NCBI GenBank assembly: GCA_027382625.1
Contig: JAJKFJ010020632.1
Location: 1 to 30,016 of the forward strand
Length of the DNA: 30,016 bases
Direction: 5' to 3'
Source of the DNA: Tetmemena sp. SeJ-2015
Taxonomy: Eukaryota; Ciliophora; Spirotrichea; Sporadotrichida; Oxytrichidae
This document shows positions 1 through 9,904 of this stretch, in pieces. Positions within the stretch are counted from its first letter, which is position 1. Each line of letters begins with the position of its first letter. Below the pieces are notes generated by a model. That model was not told the DNA's origin, searched no databases, and was given only the letters and a program-made list of their open reading frames with translations. A program made the translations under genes and the position numbers.

Positions 1-787
1 TGATGCTGTTTTTGTTTACGAGTAGTATCCAGGGCTTACATCTGAGCTCTAATCGCTCTATTATCTCTGAATAATTTTTCCCTTTGGGGGGGATTTTTTA
101 AAATTTTTTTTTGATCTGCTTTTCCCCCCTTTTTTTCCCTATTTGATGATTTTGATTTGTTTGTTTTAGTAACATGAGTGATAGTTTTGTTTCTTCTTTT
201 GGGAGTAGATTTTAAGTTAGGTTTTGTTTTGGCCCAAATTATAAAAGTTTGTTAGTTTTTGATTATTTAGACTAATGATGATTTCCATTGATGCCTATCT
301 TCTGATAATTCATCTTGTTCAACTGCTAATAGCCAATGCTCTTACTTTAACTTTACTTGTCTTTTTCTTCTTAAATCGAAACAGGAAGCTTACAAAACTC
401 ATTTATTCAAACATAGGAGGGCGAAAATCTTTGAATTAGAGAATTATAATACAAAAATATACTAAAATTTAATAACCTCCAATCCTTAAATTAAACACAG
501 CTCAATTATTCACAATCCTATAATCTAATACGTATCTTAAAATATAGTGTATTTTGGTAATATAGTTTTGGAGGGAGATTTATTGAGTATATATTCTGCT
601 GCGATTAAAAGGATGTATCATTTAAAAATCCCAAAAAAACAGCTCCCAAAATGGCAAAATTTAAATAGTTTTCGAAAACCCTTTAAAAAAAATCAGCTCT
701 TTTCTTTTTGTTGAGCAGTCAAGGGCAATAAGTTCCTTTTAAAATATACACCCCAAATCGGTCAGAAGCAGTGCAAAGATTAATGTT
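1..787. other. AT-rich flank, no gene supported
   Basis: Very AT-rich sequence with long T runs, a G7 run near 86-92 and runs of C next to runs of T near 120-140. I see no convincing reading frame in either strand under the ciliate code. The dense homopolymers suggest either non-coding germline DNA or poor base quality at a contig end. Similar texture continues into the following ORF, so its internal sequence is less reliable than elsewhere. Confidence 0.4.
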
Positions 788-1150
788 ATGGATGAAATAA
801 AGCAGTTCAAGGCTGAATATCAAAAGAAATCTCATTTAAAAGAAACCTTGGAATTTAAGAAGTAAAAGTTGGGGAAAGCTGTTTGGCCTTTTCCCCACTG
901 TGGGAAGAAAAAAGCTTTATGCAATCCCTTTAAAGGAAAAAAAATTTAGGGGCCAGGGATTAAAACTGTTCCCCAAAAGGGGTCAAGTCTGATTTCTTTC
1001 AAAGCAGGGGTGCCTTCAAGTTAAAATTTTTCCCCATCAAATTTTAATATTTAACCGGCTTGGTTCCCCCAAACCTTTTCTAAAATTTTTTTGTTGAAAA
1101 CCCCAAAATTTTCCTGAGAAAATAACCAAAATTTTAAAAAATTGTTTTAA
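788..1150 (+). CDS. 5' part of a gene split by the transposon (unknown protein)
   Basis: An ATG at 788 opens a frame (TAA and TAG as Gln) that runs to the TAA directly before the transposon, beginning MDEIKQFKAEYQKK. The frame at 1148-1150 is the same as that of the ORF resuming at 6572. Removing the transposon plus one TAA copy (5424 bp, a multiple of three) therefore joins them without a shift. One in-frame TGA lies at 1115-1117 in a homopolymer-rich stretch, which could be a sequence error or a real lesion. The lysine-rich N-terminus has no motif I recognise, and the middle is rich in Pro, Gly and Phe and less convincing. The joined product would be about 333 residues. The joining is inferred from frame continuity; the function is unknown. 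Confidence 0.45.
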
Positions 1151-1178
1151 TAGCTTATGTATAGAAACATTGGGGGGA
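1151..1178 (+). repeat. Left terminal inverted repeat
   Basis: Begins TAGCTTATGTATAGAAACAT. The first 22 bases (1151-1172) are a perfect reverse complement of 6550-6571. Beyond that, a G-rich stretch matches with a few mismatches. TAA lies directly outside, at 1148-1150. Confidence 0.9.
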
Positions 1179-1222
1179 GTAATCATAAGTGTAAATTAAC
1201 ATTTGCAACTTTAATAAACTTA

Positions 1223-2448
1223 ATGGCAGCCAGTGGTGGTGCACGAAAGCGCACGAGGACGCTCACTGAATATCTTGGACCAGGAGTCGACCCGGCATTA
1301 GCTTAGAGCCTAACCCGCTACATCCCGAATCAAAACCTCATCCCCTACCTCGAGAGCTACTGTGGCGCCGATGTCATTCACAAAGGGAAGAGGTGAGCCC
1401 TGCCGAAGCTCAGGATCCGAATGACACACTCGCTGGATCAGCAGCTCTTGGCGATCTTGCTGCGCTATGGGACGCTCAGCCACGACGAGCACATACTCAT
1501 GAGCTACACTCAGGTAGCCAAGGTCACGGGAATCAAGCCGAGCACGGTGGCCATGATAGTCCAGCGGTGGCGCCGCAACGATTTCATCTACGAATCGGGG
1601 AGGCGCATAAAAGGGCCAAAGAGGAAGATCCCCCACGAGATCGAGCAGCGCATCACCACGGCAAAGCATCTCAGCGAGACGGCCCACATGAGCCTCAAGG
1701 AGCGCACCCACTTCTATCACGAGGAGTTCGGAGCCCCACTTGTCTCCCCAGCCACGCTGGCCAAGCTCTTCCGTCGCAACGAGGTGTACTACCGATCCAG
1801 CTCGTACAGGTACATCCGCAAGGACCAAAGGGAGCGCGAGATCCAGGAGCAGCAGCAGATCTACTCGATGGCTATCACGAGATGGATGCACGCTGGCCGC
1901 GAGGTCGTGTACATCGACGAGTCCACCTTCCACAGATGGCAGACCATGAAAAAGTCATGGCTGAAGCGCTCCATGTCGGTCGCCATCCCCAACAACCGGG
2001 GCCGCTCCGCCACGATCATTGGGGCCATCAGCTCGCAGCGCGGCCTAGTCCTCCACCACGTCCTCTCTGGTGGCAACAACGTCGAGCACTTCACCTCCTT
2101 CATGCACCAGCTTCTACAGCGAGTCCCTCCAGACAGCATCGTCGTTATGGACAACCTCAGCATACACAAGAGCTCAAAGGTCAAGGACCTCTTCAGGGGC
2201 CGGGCAGACCTTGCCTTTTTCCCCCCTTCAGCTGCACCCTCAACCCGATTGAGCGACTCTGGGCTGTCCTGAAGCAGGAGTGGCGCCGCCGCGTGGTCTC
2301 TCGGGGGACCAATTCATCTCTGGATCAAGACGCACTCGTCCTCGACTTGGAGCGACTCATCGCAGATTTAGATAACGTTAAGACCAAATAACTCGCTAAC
2401 TCACACATCAAGTCACTTATTCACTGCCTGCGCGGCCACCTCGTGTGA
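1223..2448 (+). pseudogene. DDE transposase, IS630/Tc1/mariner type, interrupted in this copy
   Basis: Cuts and joins the ends of the surrounding element. ATG 1223 starts a frame with a TAG Gln codon at 1304. An in-frame TGA at 1394-1396 interrupts it, but clear coding sequence continues (MTHSLDQQ from 1421). A helix-turn-helix-like region lies around 1505-1570 (VAKVTGIKPSTVAMIVQRW). The catalytic triad is visible: Asp at 1916-1918 in YIDESTF, Asp at 2150-2152 in VVMDNLSIH, and Glu at 2251-2253 in LNPIERLW, with 33 residues between the last two. The third block is in another frame: a base is missing in the T5C6 run at 2216-2226. With that counted, the product is about 408 residues, close to the TBE transposase size. 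The TGA stop is at 2446-2448, almost touching the end of the convergent ORF at 2450. Either two lesions, or sequence error plus one lesion, explains the breaks. Confidence 0.88.
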
Positions 2449-2449
2449 G

Positions 2450-3148
2450 TCACTTCCTCTTGGGGGACTTGCTGCTCTCGCTCATGCGCACGTTGACCTC
2501 CGCCTGGGCGAACACGGCCCCTGTGAACTGTCGCCCTCCTGCACCCTGCTACTTCTTCTTCCTCCGCTCCTCCATCGCCTTCTTCTCCGACTCCATCAAC
2601 GACTCAATCTTCGCCCGCTGGTCCTTGAGGCGGAGGAGCTTCATGGACTGCTTGCTCGCGTTCAGGAAGGAGAGCCTCTGCGATTTCGACTTGGCCTTGG
2701 AGACTGGCAGCCCCTCGAGGAAGCTCCACTGCAGATCCACGGTCTTGTAGCCTGGCCCGGCCTGACCCTTGCTCGGGGGCTCGTAGCCTTTCTTGAAGAT
2801 CTCGTCCGCAGGCTTGAATGTGGACAGCATCGCTAGGCTCCACGCTCTATCGGGTAGGTGCTGCTCGTCCAGGCCGAGGCTCCTCTTGTCGCGCACGGCA
2901 ACCTCATTTAGCTTCGCGAATAGCACCTCGAGTGAGGGTGGGCGAGGGCAGGGCAGCAGTCTTATCTCTTCATACTTTGCGCACCACACCTTGCCGCTGA
3001 TCACGTTGAGCAGGTACTCCTCCGTCACCGCCTTGCTCTTCACCTTCGGGAGGAAGTAGCCGTTTCTCTGCGTGGCCTCATACAGCTCCACCTTGTTCTT
3101 GATGAACGTGCTCACCTGGCTCAGGGAGGTCTTGCTCGAGGGTTCCAT
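2450..3148 (-). CDS. Transposon accessory ORF, 232 residues, unknown
   Basis: ATG at 3148 to TGA at 2450-2452. An in-frame TAG (Gln) near residue 200 is read through under the ciliate code, followed by about 30 further residues. The product is highly charged and basic, with a Lys/Arg/Glu-rich C-terminal helix (MEERRKKK and beyond) and no membrane segment. It converges on the transposase gene with a 1-bp gap. Its size is near that of the 22-kDa ORF known from TBE elements and it could be a counterpart, but I cannot confirm homology by eye. Base composition matches the transposase, not the host genes. Confidence 0.75.
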
Positions 3149-3251
3149 ATCTAATGGGTACAGATTAAATATTATAAAGAGAAGGTAGTTAGAATAGTAT
3201 AAGGTAAATAGTTAGTGAATTAGATATAAGGCGCTTAATTAGATATAATGT

Positions 3252-4217
3252 TCACTCTCGCACTCCTCTATTCCCGTTGTTCTAGGCTTGCTTCTCTGCC
3301 TGCTTCGCATTTCTCTTCTTCTCCGCATCTTTCCCGTGAGGCTTGTTAATCTCATCGATAGGATCGTCATCTCCTTAGGCTCTTCTTGATCGATCTAGGC
3401 AGTGGTTGAAGCGACTGACCTCTTCCTCATTTTCAAATCTCAGGTAGATGTCCTTGCTCTTGATTTGCTCGAGCACCTCTCTCTCCCTCTCTCTCCATCC
3501 AATTAGAATACTGACCAATCGCAGCTCGATCAACCCAGCTGGTCCTTTAATCTAGAAGACCATGTTGCTCCACGACACGGGGCCATTGAATTTCATCTGG
3601 ACGATCGTGAGTGGACCATCTTTGATTGCTTGCTCCACTGCCTCGACCTCCTTGGCGATCTTATCAAGCTCGTTCTTCTTGAATACTCTGGGCTAGCCCA
3701 AGTGAGTTATGAATAGCGGGTGATGGTCCCTCTTCTCGAGCTTCTTCATTTCTGGCACTTGCTGATCCTTCTCTGCGGCTTCGATCAACTGTCGGAGCAT
3801 TCCAGCATGATTTGCATCTTTGAGATTGAACTTCATCTGCGCATGAGGTTGACCTTGGTTGATCATGCCATCTTTCCTAGCTGATTAGGGCTGTTTTCCC
3901 ACCACTGCCTGCTGTGCCTCAGCTGGTTATATCATGTTGTTGCCCGGATGAGCGATGAAGGAGGTCACCAGGTCTTTTAGAAATAGAAGCTCCACAGCCG
4001 TACCCTTCATTATCTCGTACTCATTGGTGAGTCTCTAGTGAAGCCTTGTCATGTCCTGTACTGCTTGAGGTCCTACGTAGTAGTCATCGCGGCTCATCCT
4101 TGACATGAGCTTGTCTCTCAGCTTGGCCTTGTCTTCTTCTTCTAGCCAATGCGGGCTATTCAGCATCTCTGCTACGAGCAGTTCGGTCTCTCTGTTAGAT
4201 TGGGCCTGAGGAAACAT
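3252..4217 (-). CDS. Transposon accessory ORF, 321 residues, unknown
   Basis: ATG at 4217 (MFPQAQSNRETELLVAEML) to TGA at 3252-3254, open only when TAA and TAG encode Gln. The product is hydrophilic and mostly helical, with a Gln/Pro/Ala-rich linker around residues 85-120 and a Lys/Glu-rich C-terminus (about residues 275-315). I see no zinc finger, kinase motif, nuclease motif or membrane segment. It lies 82 bp downstream of the next minus-strand ORF and about 100 bp upstream of the 232-residue ORF, so the three minus-strand ORFs are serially arranged. Function not recognised. Confidence 0.7.
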
Positions 4218-4299
4218 TTCTTGAGTGATTGCGAGTAGTTTATTTATGTCATTACCTGCATCGACGACCTTTAGTACTCCAGCGCCACGGTTTGAATAT

Positions 4300-6246
4300 T
4301 CAGATCTTGATTGAAAATCCCCTCAGAAGCCTAGCTTCATTTGCAACGTACACCACAACGCACGGATCCTCAAGACCTTTGTCCTCTCCAATGCGTCTAA
4401 CGAGTTCGTACTGACTCTCAGCTGCTCTATCTCGCGCAGCTATTCTCTTGAACAGTGCGTGGTCCCAAATATGATAGATGCTCTCCTCCAAGGTGCAGCT
4501 CACCATCCTCGTGCTCCTATTCACGAAGTCGATCCACTCCATCGCATCTCGAATAACCTTAAGTCTTTGGGACACCTTGGCCTGAGTATGAGCCGGTTGC
4601 TTCATATCATAATGAAAGTTGCGCATCCTTCGCCTTCTGCCATCTACAAGTCGGTAGATAAACTTGTTGTTCCTGTAGTACTGGACCGTGTCCTCCAATC
4701 TTATCACGAAGGTGTCGATCACGTGCTGGATTGCTGACTGCCTCCCTTCGAGCAAGGGCCCTGCCAGGCTCGAGTCCCACAATAGGTTGACGAAGTCATG
4801 CACTACTTTGACAGTCCTATGGGACAGATTTATGGAGTCATACAATGCCTGCCTCTCCATCTTCACTCGCTCGCTATCGATCACCTCTCCCTCCTTGAGC
4901 GTTATCTTGAAAATTCGTTGTCGAGCGGGTATGCACGCGAGGTCCACTCCACCCAGAACGTCACCCAGGTCGAATGCAAAGCGGCGAGGCTCGTAGCCTC
5001 TTGCGTGATGGATCAGCATGGAGAGACAGAACTGCCTCCTGCGAAGCCTGATGAGGTCGTTTACCTTTGAGGTGATGGACTTCAGGAGAAGTAGGATTCG
5101 CCCTCCTTCATCTTTGAGTGCTTCTTAGAGTCCAGTCTTACTCCTCTTGATCACCTCCTTTAGCCTTGTGAAGCTCTCGTGTGCGTCCATCAGTGCATAG
5201 GCGAGGATCTTGGCGTTTCGACCATCCAAGCGAGGCGAGACGGTTTGATTCTCCACGATAGAGTATGCGAAATCTTGGTACTCCTTCACTCCATCGATGA
5301 CCTGGAGGTAGACCTTCTGGGATACTTCGGCCAAGCGTGCTCGCCTCTTGAGCTCTGCCTCGCTAAGATAGAGTTGGCCATGAAGGCGCGGCTTCAATGC
5401 GTTCTCGACCATATCGAGAGCTCTCTACGAGTAGAAGTAGGGCTTGATCTTGCTCTGCTCCACTCTCGCTCTGCCTCTGAGTCTCTCGTTCAAGCTACTA
5501 TGGCTGGTCTTGATAAACATCAGGCTCCTCCTCAGTTCATTAAGCTCAGCCATGCGCGCGTGGACGGTCTGGTTGACGTGGCAGAGAGCTCCGCATCGGC
5601 GCTGAAGGACTTGATTGAGCTGTGGGCGCCTTACTGAGTGTTCTACTTCTCCATAGCAGAGGTGGGGAAGCAGCAGGTTACGTGGCTAGAGACGTGACTG
5701 TGACAGAATAGCCGAGGCGATGAGCGACTCGACCATCTCCACCTACTGCCCCAGTAGTTCGTCGAGCTAGCTGGATACACTCACGAGGCTCCGTTCAACA
5801 TCGCGAGGGCTGAGCTCGCTGCCTTCATGTTTTTTCAAAATGTCCAAGAGGTCAGGCACCTTGCCGAGCTTGGAGATGAATGCGTAGGAGGGGCCAGGGA
5901 ACTGAAGGTAGCGCTGGTAGTGCAAGTCGCCGTCGAGGAGGAGCCTGGAGGTGAAGGGCTGGAGGGTGTGCTACACAATGGAGAACCTTGGGCACGCATC
6001 GACCGAGCGAGCAGTTAGTGGAGTCGCCTCACTCTGGCTGCATGTGTAAGAGCATGAGGGCTCGGAACCCTCGCGCGTTGGCAGATCGGCGAAGCGTCTA
6101 TAACCAGGAGGCTTGGCTGTGGGAGGCTTGGCGTAAGACATATCCAAGTGCAGCGTGGACTCGCTGAGGTCTTGCATCCATTCCTAATCATTGCTATAGG
6201 CGCAAGGACTGCGGTTGAGTTCCTCTATGGACTCGGGGTTCAGCAT
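4300..6246 (-). CDS. Transposon accessory ORF, about 648 residues, unknown
   Basis: One uninterrupted frame from at least 6246 to the TGA at 4300-4302, with several TAG and TAA Gln codons. The first in-frame ATG is at 6246 (MLNPESIEELN). The frame stays open further upstream to about 6335. An ATG at 6323 sits in an ideal place but is one base out of frame, so the N-terminus may be about 25 residues longer with an indel or intron. The sequence is rich in predicted helix with Glu/Lys/Arg/Leu patterns, for example around residues 280-380, suggesting coiled coil or a DNA- or protein-binding scaffold. No kinase or C2H2 finger was seen, unlike the large TBE ORF. It is the largest gene of the element; the role is unknown. 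Confidence 0.7.
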
Positions 6247-6392
6247 GTCAAACAGTGACTGACCTTGAGGAGGCTTTAGCGCGAGCTCGGGGGTCTCTAG
6301 TGTCTGGCGCTCGGGGTGGCCATCGTGGCTGTGATTAATATATTAAATATTATAAACCAACCAGCCAATCAAATCTCTCTATTTATAGACCC

Positions 6393-6417
6393 TGAAAGGC
6401 TAAGTGTGGTTAATCGT

Positions 6418-6452
<35 letters not shown>

Positions 6453-6478
6453 GACCTAATACCACACTCAGCTTTTTC
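6393..6478. repeat. Microsatellite (TAC)11 between imperfect inverted repeats
   Basis: Eleven perfect TAC units at 6418-6450 are flanked by arms of about 20 bases (6395-6416 and 6454-6478). The arms share the core AGTGTGGT in inverted orientation with a few mismatches. The whole could fold into a hairpin with the triplet repeat as its loop. It lies inside the transposon, between the largest ORF and the right terminal repeat. Confidence 0.7.
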
Positions 6479-6543
6479 ACGATCAGAACAGATCAGAATG
6501 ACTTAAAGGTAAGTCTCCACCATCTTGGATTTAATTATTCAAT

Positions 6544-6571
6544 CTCCCTCAATGTTTCTATACATAAGCTA
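6544..6571 (-). repeat. Right terminal inverted repeat
   Basis: Reverse complement of the left end, perfect over 6550-6571 and imperfect over the next six bases. TAA follows directly at 6572-6574, giving a 3-bp direct duplication with 1148-1150. A TA dinucleotide target of the mariner kind is not what the alignment shows. Confidence 0.9.
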
Positions 6572-7212
6572 TAAGATGATGAATTAGTAGAAAATACTAT
6601 GCAAGTAAGAGAGCATGGGATCTCAGCACTTTCTATCTTAAAATAGTAGCCAAATAAGTCTGCATAAATTTACAATATATTTTAACTTGACTCTAACTCT
6701 CTCACAGTTGATGCGTTTGAGTCTACATTTGATGGTTTCAATGCCTCTTCACAATCTTAAAGCATAAATGAAGAAAACCATCAATCTAATAAGCGCATTT
6801 AAAAGATACAAATCAAATTAAACGAGAAGGAGAGAAAGTAAAAAGGAATACGTAAAATATGCATCAAAGATAGATCCATTTTCGATTCTTTGACAGATTC
6901 AGATCACTCAAGTCAAAAGAATTTAATTTAGTTTTTTATATATAGGCGGGTAGCAAAAATAAGCAGAAGGAAATAAAACCTCAATAGAATAGAAAGAGGA
7001 GATCAACCAAAAATTAAGGCTTTAGTCATAACAACATTATATCCTTCAAATAAGAGCTTAGAAAACTTTAAGCAGATAAAACGCTACCAACAAAAATGAA
7101 GCAACTCAAAGAGGAAGATGACTAAAAGATACTAGAATAAAGCAGCAATAATGCTTATGATCCTCAAAGTCAATGTAAATTTATAAAAGATGAACAATTG
7201 CAAACTCTATGA
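6572..7212 (+). CDS. 3' part of the gene split by the transposon
   Basis: Coding sequence resumes at the TAA next to the transposon (QDDELVENTMQVREHG) in the same frame as the 788-1150 ORF. An internal ATG at 6599 could be used if the upstream half is not joined. The protein is Ser/Gln/Asn-rich near 6710-6780, then strongly basic (Lys/Arg). It ends in an acidic and polar segment (KQLKEEDDQKILEQSS) at a TGA, 7210-7212. A single-base break at the A run 7092-7096 changes frame, and one more A would keep the protein continuous. An AT-rich stretch near 6925-6945 could be a small intron. The gene converges on the CABLES-like gene, 206 bp away. No domain recognised. Confidence 0.6.
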
Positions 7213-7418
7213 GGCTCTTTATATCTCACTATCCCAATAAAAGATCGCAATTATCTCGTAGTATTTAGGTTTAAATGTGTATATTTAGTAAAATTTTCTA
7301 AATGACTCCTATAAAGGAAAATTTGATTGTAACATATTTCCATTAGAATCAGTTTGAGTGAGTATATAAAGGAGCTGAGACGCTCGCACCAAGTTAATTT
7401 CTTATTTAATCTCCAAGC

Positions 7419-9888
7419 TCAAAAGTTTTTAACTATCTTAATTCTTTGTTAAACTTCGCGGATTGAACCATCTCTGAGTCTAATAAATAAAAAGTCAAAG
7501 TAGGAAGTAGCTTTAGACATAAAATTATAAATAATCTACATCCCCCCTATAAAATTATGAGGTAGAGATGCTACTGAGCTTTGTAACTTAAAATATAACT
7601 CGCTCTGATTAAGAGTTTGTGATGTTGCTAGATTTTAAGGTTTTGAAATTCCTTGCTTGAAGTAACCCCTTCCTTTTTAAATTCTCTTTCCTTAGCGATG
7701 GTGATGCTTTCTTCTCCCTCCCATACTCTGTAAGTGCCTATACTCATCCTTTTGCGTCAAGTATTCACCATAAGCTTCTTCTCCCAAATAGTCTGACAGA
7801 GAGGTGTCGATCGTTGTGAGGATTGACTCAATCTACTGGAAAATTATCTTCAAAGGAACAGATATGTAAAAGTTTAGCTTTGAAAGGATCTTTAACTCAT
7901 AAAATATTATTGAAACTGACTCAATTATAAAAGTTAAAAGAAAATATGTTTAGTAAATGTAGGATTATCTAGGTCTAAATCCTGTGAACTCTATCATATT
8001 TTGCTTGAATTCAGAGAAGACTTCTTGGTTGCTTTTGAATCCTCCATAGATTTAGTTGTTCTTAAGTGCTATCAGTAGACAAACTGCTGCTATAATTTTT
8101 CTATTATTTTTCTTCACCAGCCCCTTGTATATCAATTTTTCGAAAAGCACCCAACTGTGAGCCAGACTATAAATCTCAGTTTAGAATAACTCCTCGAGAC
8201 CTTTGAATTTCTTCTTTTTTGGCTTACTTGTAATTTCGTCTCTTTGGAGAAAGATTTCTATCAATTTCAGCTTAATGCTTCGAATTTTGCTTAAGCTAAG
8301 ATTCTTACTGATTTTAGGATGAATCTTTTGAAACATCCTGTTTAGTTCGTCTTTCTTGCGCTAAGGATTAACGAAAGGTAACATTGACATCTTATAATAG
8401 AAAAGGAAATTAAGTATAACTTGTAAGAAAGCAAAGAAACAACATGCTTATGCTTGCCTTGGCCTAATTTTGTGTCATCTAAGAAGAGTGGTTCAAATTT
8501 AAAGTGTTCCTTTATTCTAAAATTTCTGGCATAACCTTCTCTATCAGAGTTTTCTGAAGAACTGGAGTCTCCAAATGAGGAACTACTGCCAGTGTTGCTG
8601 CTCATACTTGAAGATTTTGCTAAGCCTCTATGATGAGATTTTTCATTCCTTCCATCATTTTGTTGTTTTTGCTAAAGGCCACTTTCTTTTAGAGAAAAAG
8701 GGTCATTTTCAAGGCTTGAGTTAGCATCTGCAGTAAGTTAAACAAAAATTGAAATACCATCTGAGCTAGAGGAGGAAGTGTCAGATGAGTCAAGAGAAGA
8801 ATCATCAGAAGAGCTAGAGGAAGATGAGTTTCTTCTTTTGAACTTCTTTTTCTTCTTCTTTGGTTTATAATTTAGAATTGAAGTTACCATAGTTGGTTGC
8901 ATCTAATGATGGAATTTAAGAATCAATATCTTACACTTCCTGGCATAGTGAGATAAATTCTTCTTGCTTAGTGTATGCCTATTTACTCTAGATACTTTTC
9001 CCATTTGAAATTATTTTCTCTGATGTAAGTTCCAGGTTTATCCACTACTAAAAAGTGATCATATTTACTCTACTTTTTTGTATGATCATCTTCATTCAGC
9101 AAGCGACCTAATTCAACTTATTTATCCAGATTGACAGTAATAGCTTGATTATCTGCAATCTTTTTTCCATCAAGTATCACATTATGAAATTTCAAGGTAC
9201 TGAGAAATTAATTGCCTTCATTAACTACATATTCTCTGTGAGGGTCTTGTCTTTTCTTCTCTTTTTCTTCCATTCTCAGAGTCACCATATTGTACTTATT
9301 TTACAAGAAAATTTTATAGTCCTTCTCCTCTTCTATTCCATGATTCTTTTATTAAACATCTTCACTATCACTTCGATATTCTCTTCTCATATTCTCAATC
9401 TCAGATTTACTCTGAGGTGCATAATTATTAAAGTCATCTTCCTCATCTCCATAAAAATCCTCAATGGAATACTGCTCCCCATCCTAATCTTCACAGTCTA
9501 AATCTGACTCTTGATTATCAGCGTCTATAATTAAGTTTTGAGAATCCTCCTCTGCAATTGCGTCTTGATTAAATAAGAGCAGCTGCAACTGCTACTTATT
9601 GATGAGCTTCCTTCCTGAACTCTACTTTCTCATATATCTGTCTTACTTTGAGACGAAACTTTTCTATTTCAAAGGCAGCCCCATAGAAGTTGAATCGCCT
9701 TAAAACGTCATGCTTTCAATGTTATTACTGTTGTGAAAGTTAGCCTCAGACACCAAAGAAGGAGTTGCATTGTGTGACATGAGATGACTCTCATCATCTT
9801 CCAGATTTTGTGGTTTTTCCTAGATGACAAATATCTACTTCATGGCTCTTTTAACTACAGAATTAGACACGAATTATTGATGAAACAT
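7419..9888 (-). CDS. CABLES-like protein with cyclin-type domain
   Basis: Three exons, 9888-8935, 8902-8444 and 8390-7419, join without a break into about 794 residues ending at TGA 7419-7421. The introns are 32 nt (GTAAGA...TTAG) and 53 nt (GTTG...TAAG). CABLES proteins link cyclin-dependent kinases to tyrosine kinases in animals and contain a single cyclin-like fold. The match is visible in the third exon: NLSLSKIRSIKLKLIEIFLQ, then HSWVLFEKLIYKG and NNRKIIAAVCLLIALK, in the order and spacing of the CABLES cyclin box. The preceding exon ends LGQGKHKH, like the GKHKR motif just before this region in animal CABLES. The N-terminal half is acidic and polar, with Lys-rich and Ser-rich tracts around 8780-8850. 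The start ATG at 9888 is the first in frame; an upstream exon is possible. The homology is recognised from memory and not searched. Confidence 0.75.
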
Positions 9889-9904
9889 TTCTCTTTTAAT
9901 CCTA

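Larger units (their letters stand above)
1151..6571. mobile_element. Germline DNA transposon, DDE (IS630/Tc1/mariner) type, four ORFs
   Basis: A 5421-bp element with terminal inverted repeats and flanking TAA trinucleotides (1148-1150 and 6572-6574). It carries a DDE transposase on the plus strand and three ORFs on the minus strand. It is clearly richer in G and C than the surrounding DNA, yet its ORFs also need TAA and TAG as Gln, so it has long lived in a ciliate with this code. The layout resembles the multi-gene transposons of ciliate germlines (TBE of Oxytricha, Tec of Euplotes), which pair a transposase of this group with accessory ORFs and are removed during development. It lacks the telomere-like C4A4 ends of TBE. 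I cannot match its accessory ORFs to those of TBE, so it may be a separate family. The copy carries a TGA and a frameshift in the transposase. Confidence 0.85.

Noticed and set aside
972..979. C4A4 motif as a telomere or TBE-type end
   Set aside because: Single units only, not tandem, and not at the element's terminal repeats.
1310..1933. Long minus-strand ORF opposite the transposase
   Set aside because: It is the shadow of the transposase frame in GC-rich DNA; the DDE motifs establish the plus strand.
4229..5637. Several plus-strand ORFs of 60-150 codons inside the transposon
   Set aside because: They overlap the single continuous minus-strand frame at 4300-6246, which needs only the ciliate code, and they show no recognisable motif.
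8391..8446. ATGT repeats flanking the second CABLES gap as an IES pointer
   Set aside because: Pointer deletion leaves the downstream cyclin box out of frame, whereas a 53-nt GT-AG intron keeps it in frame.
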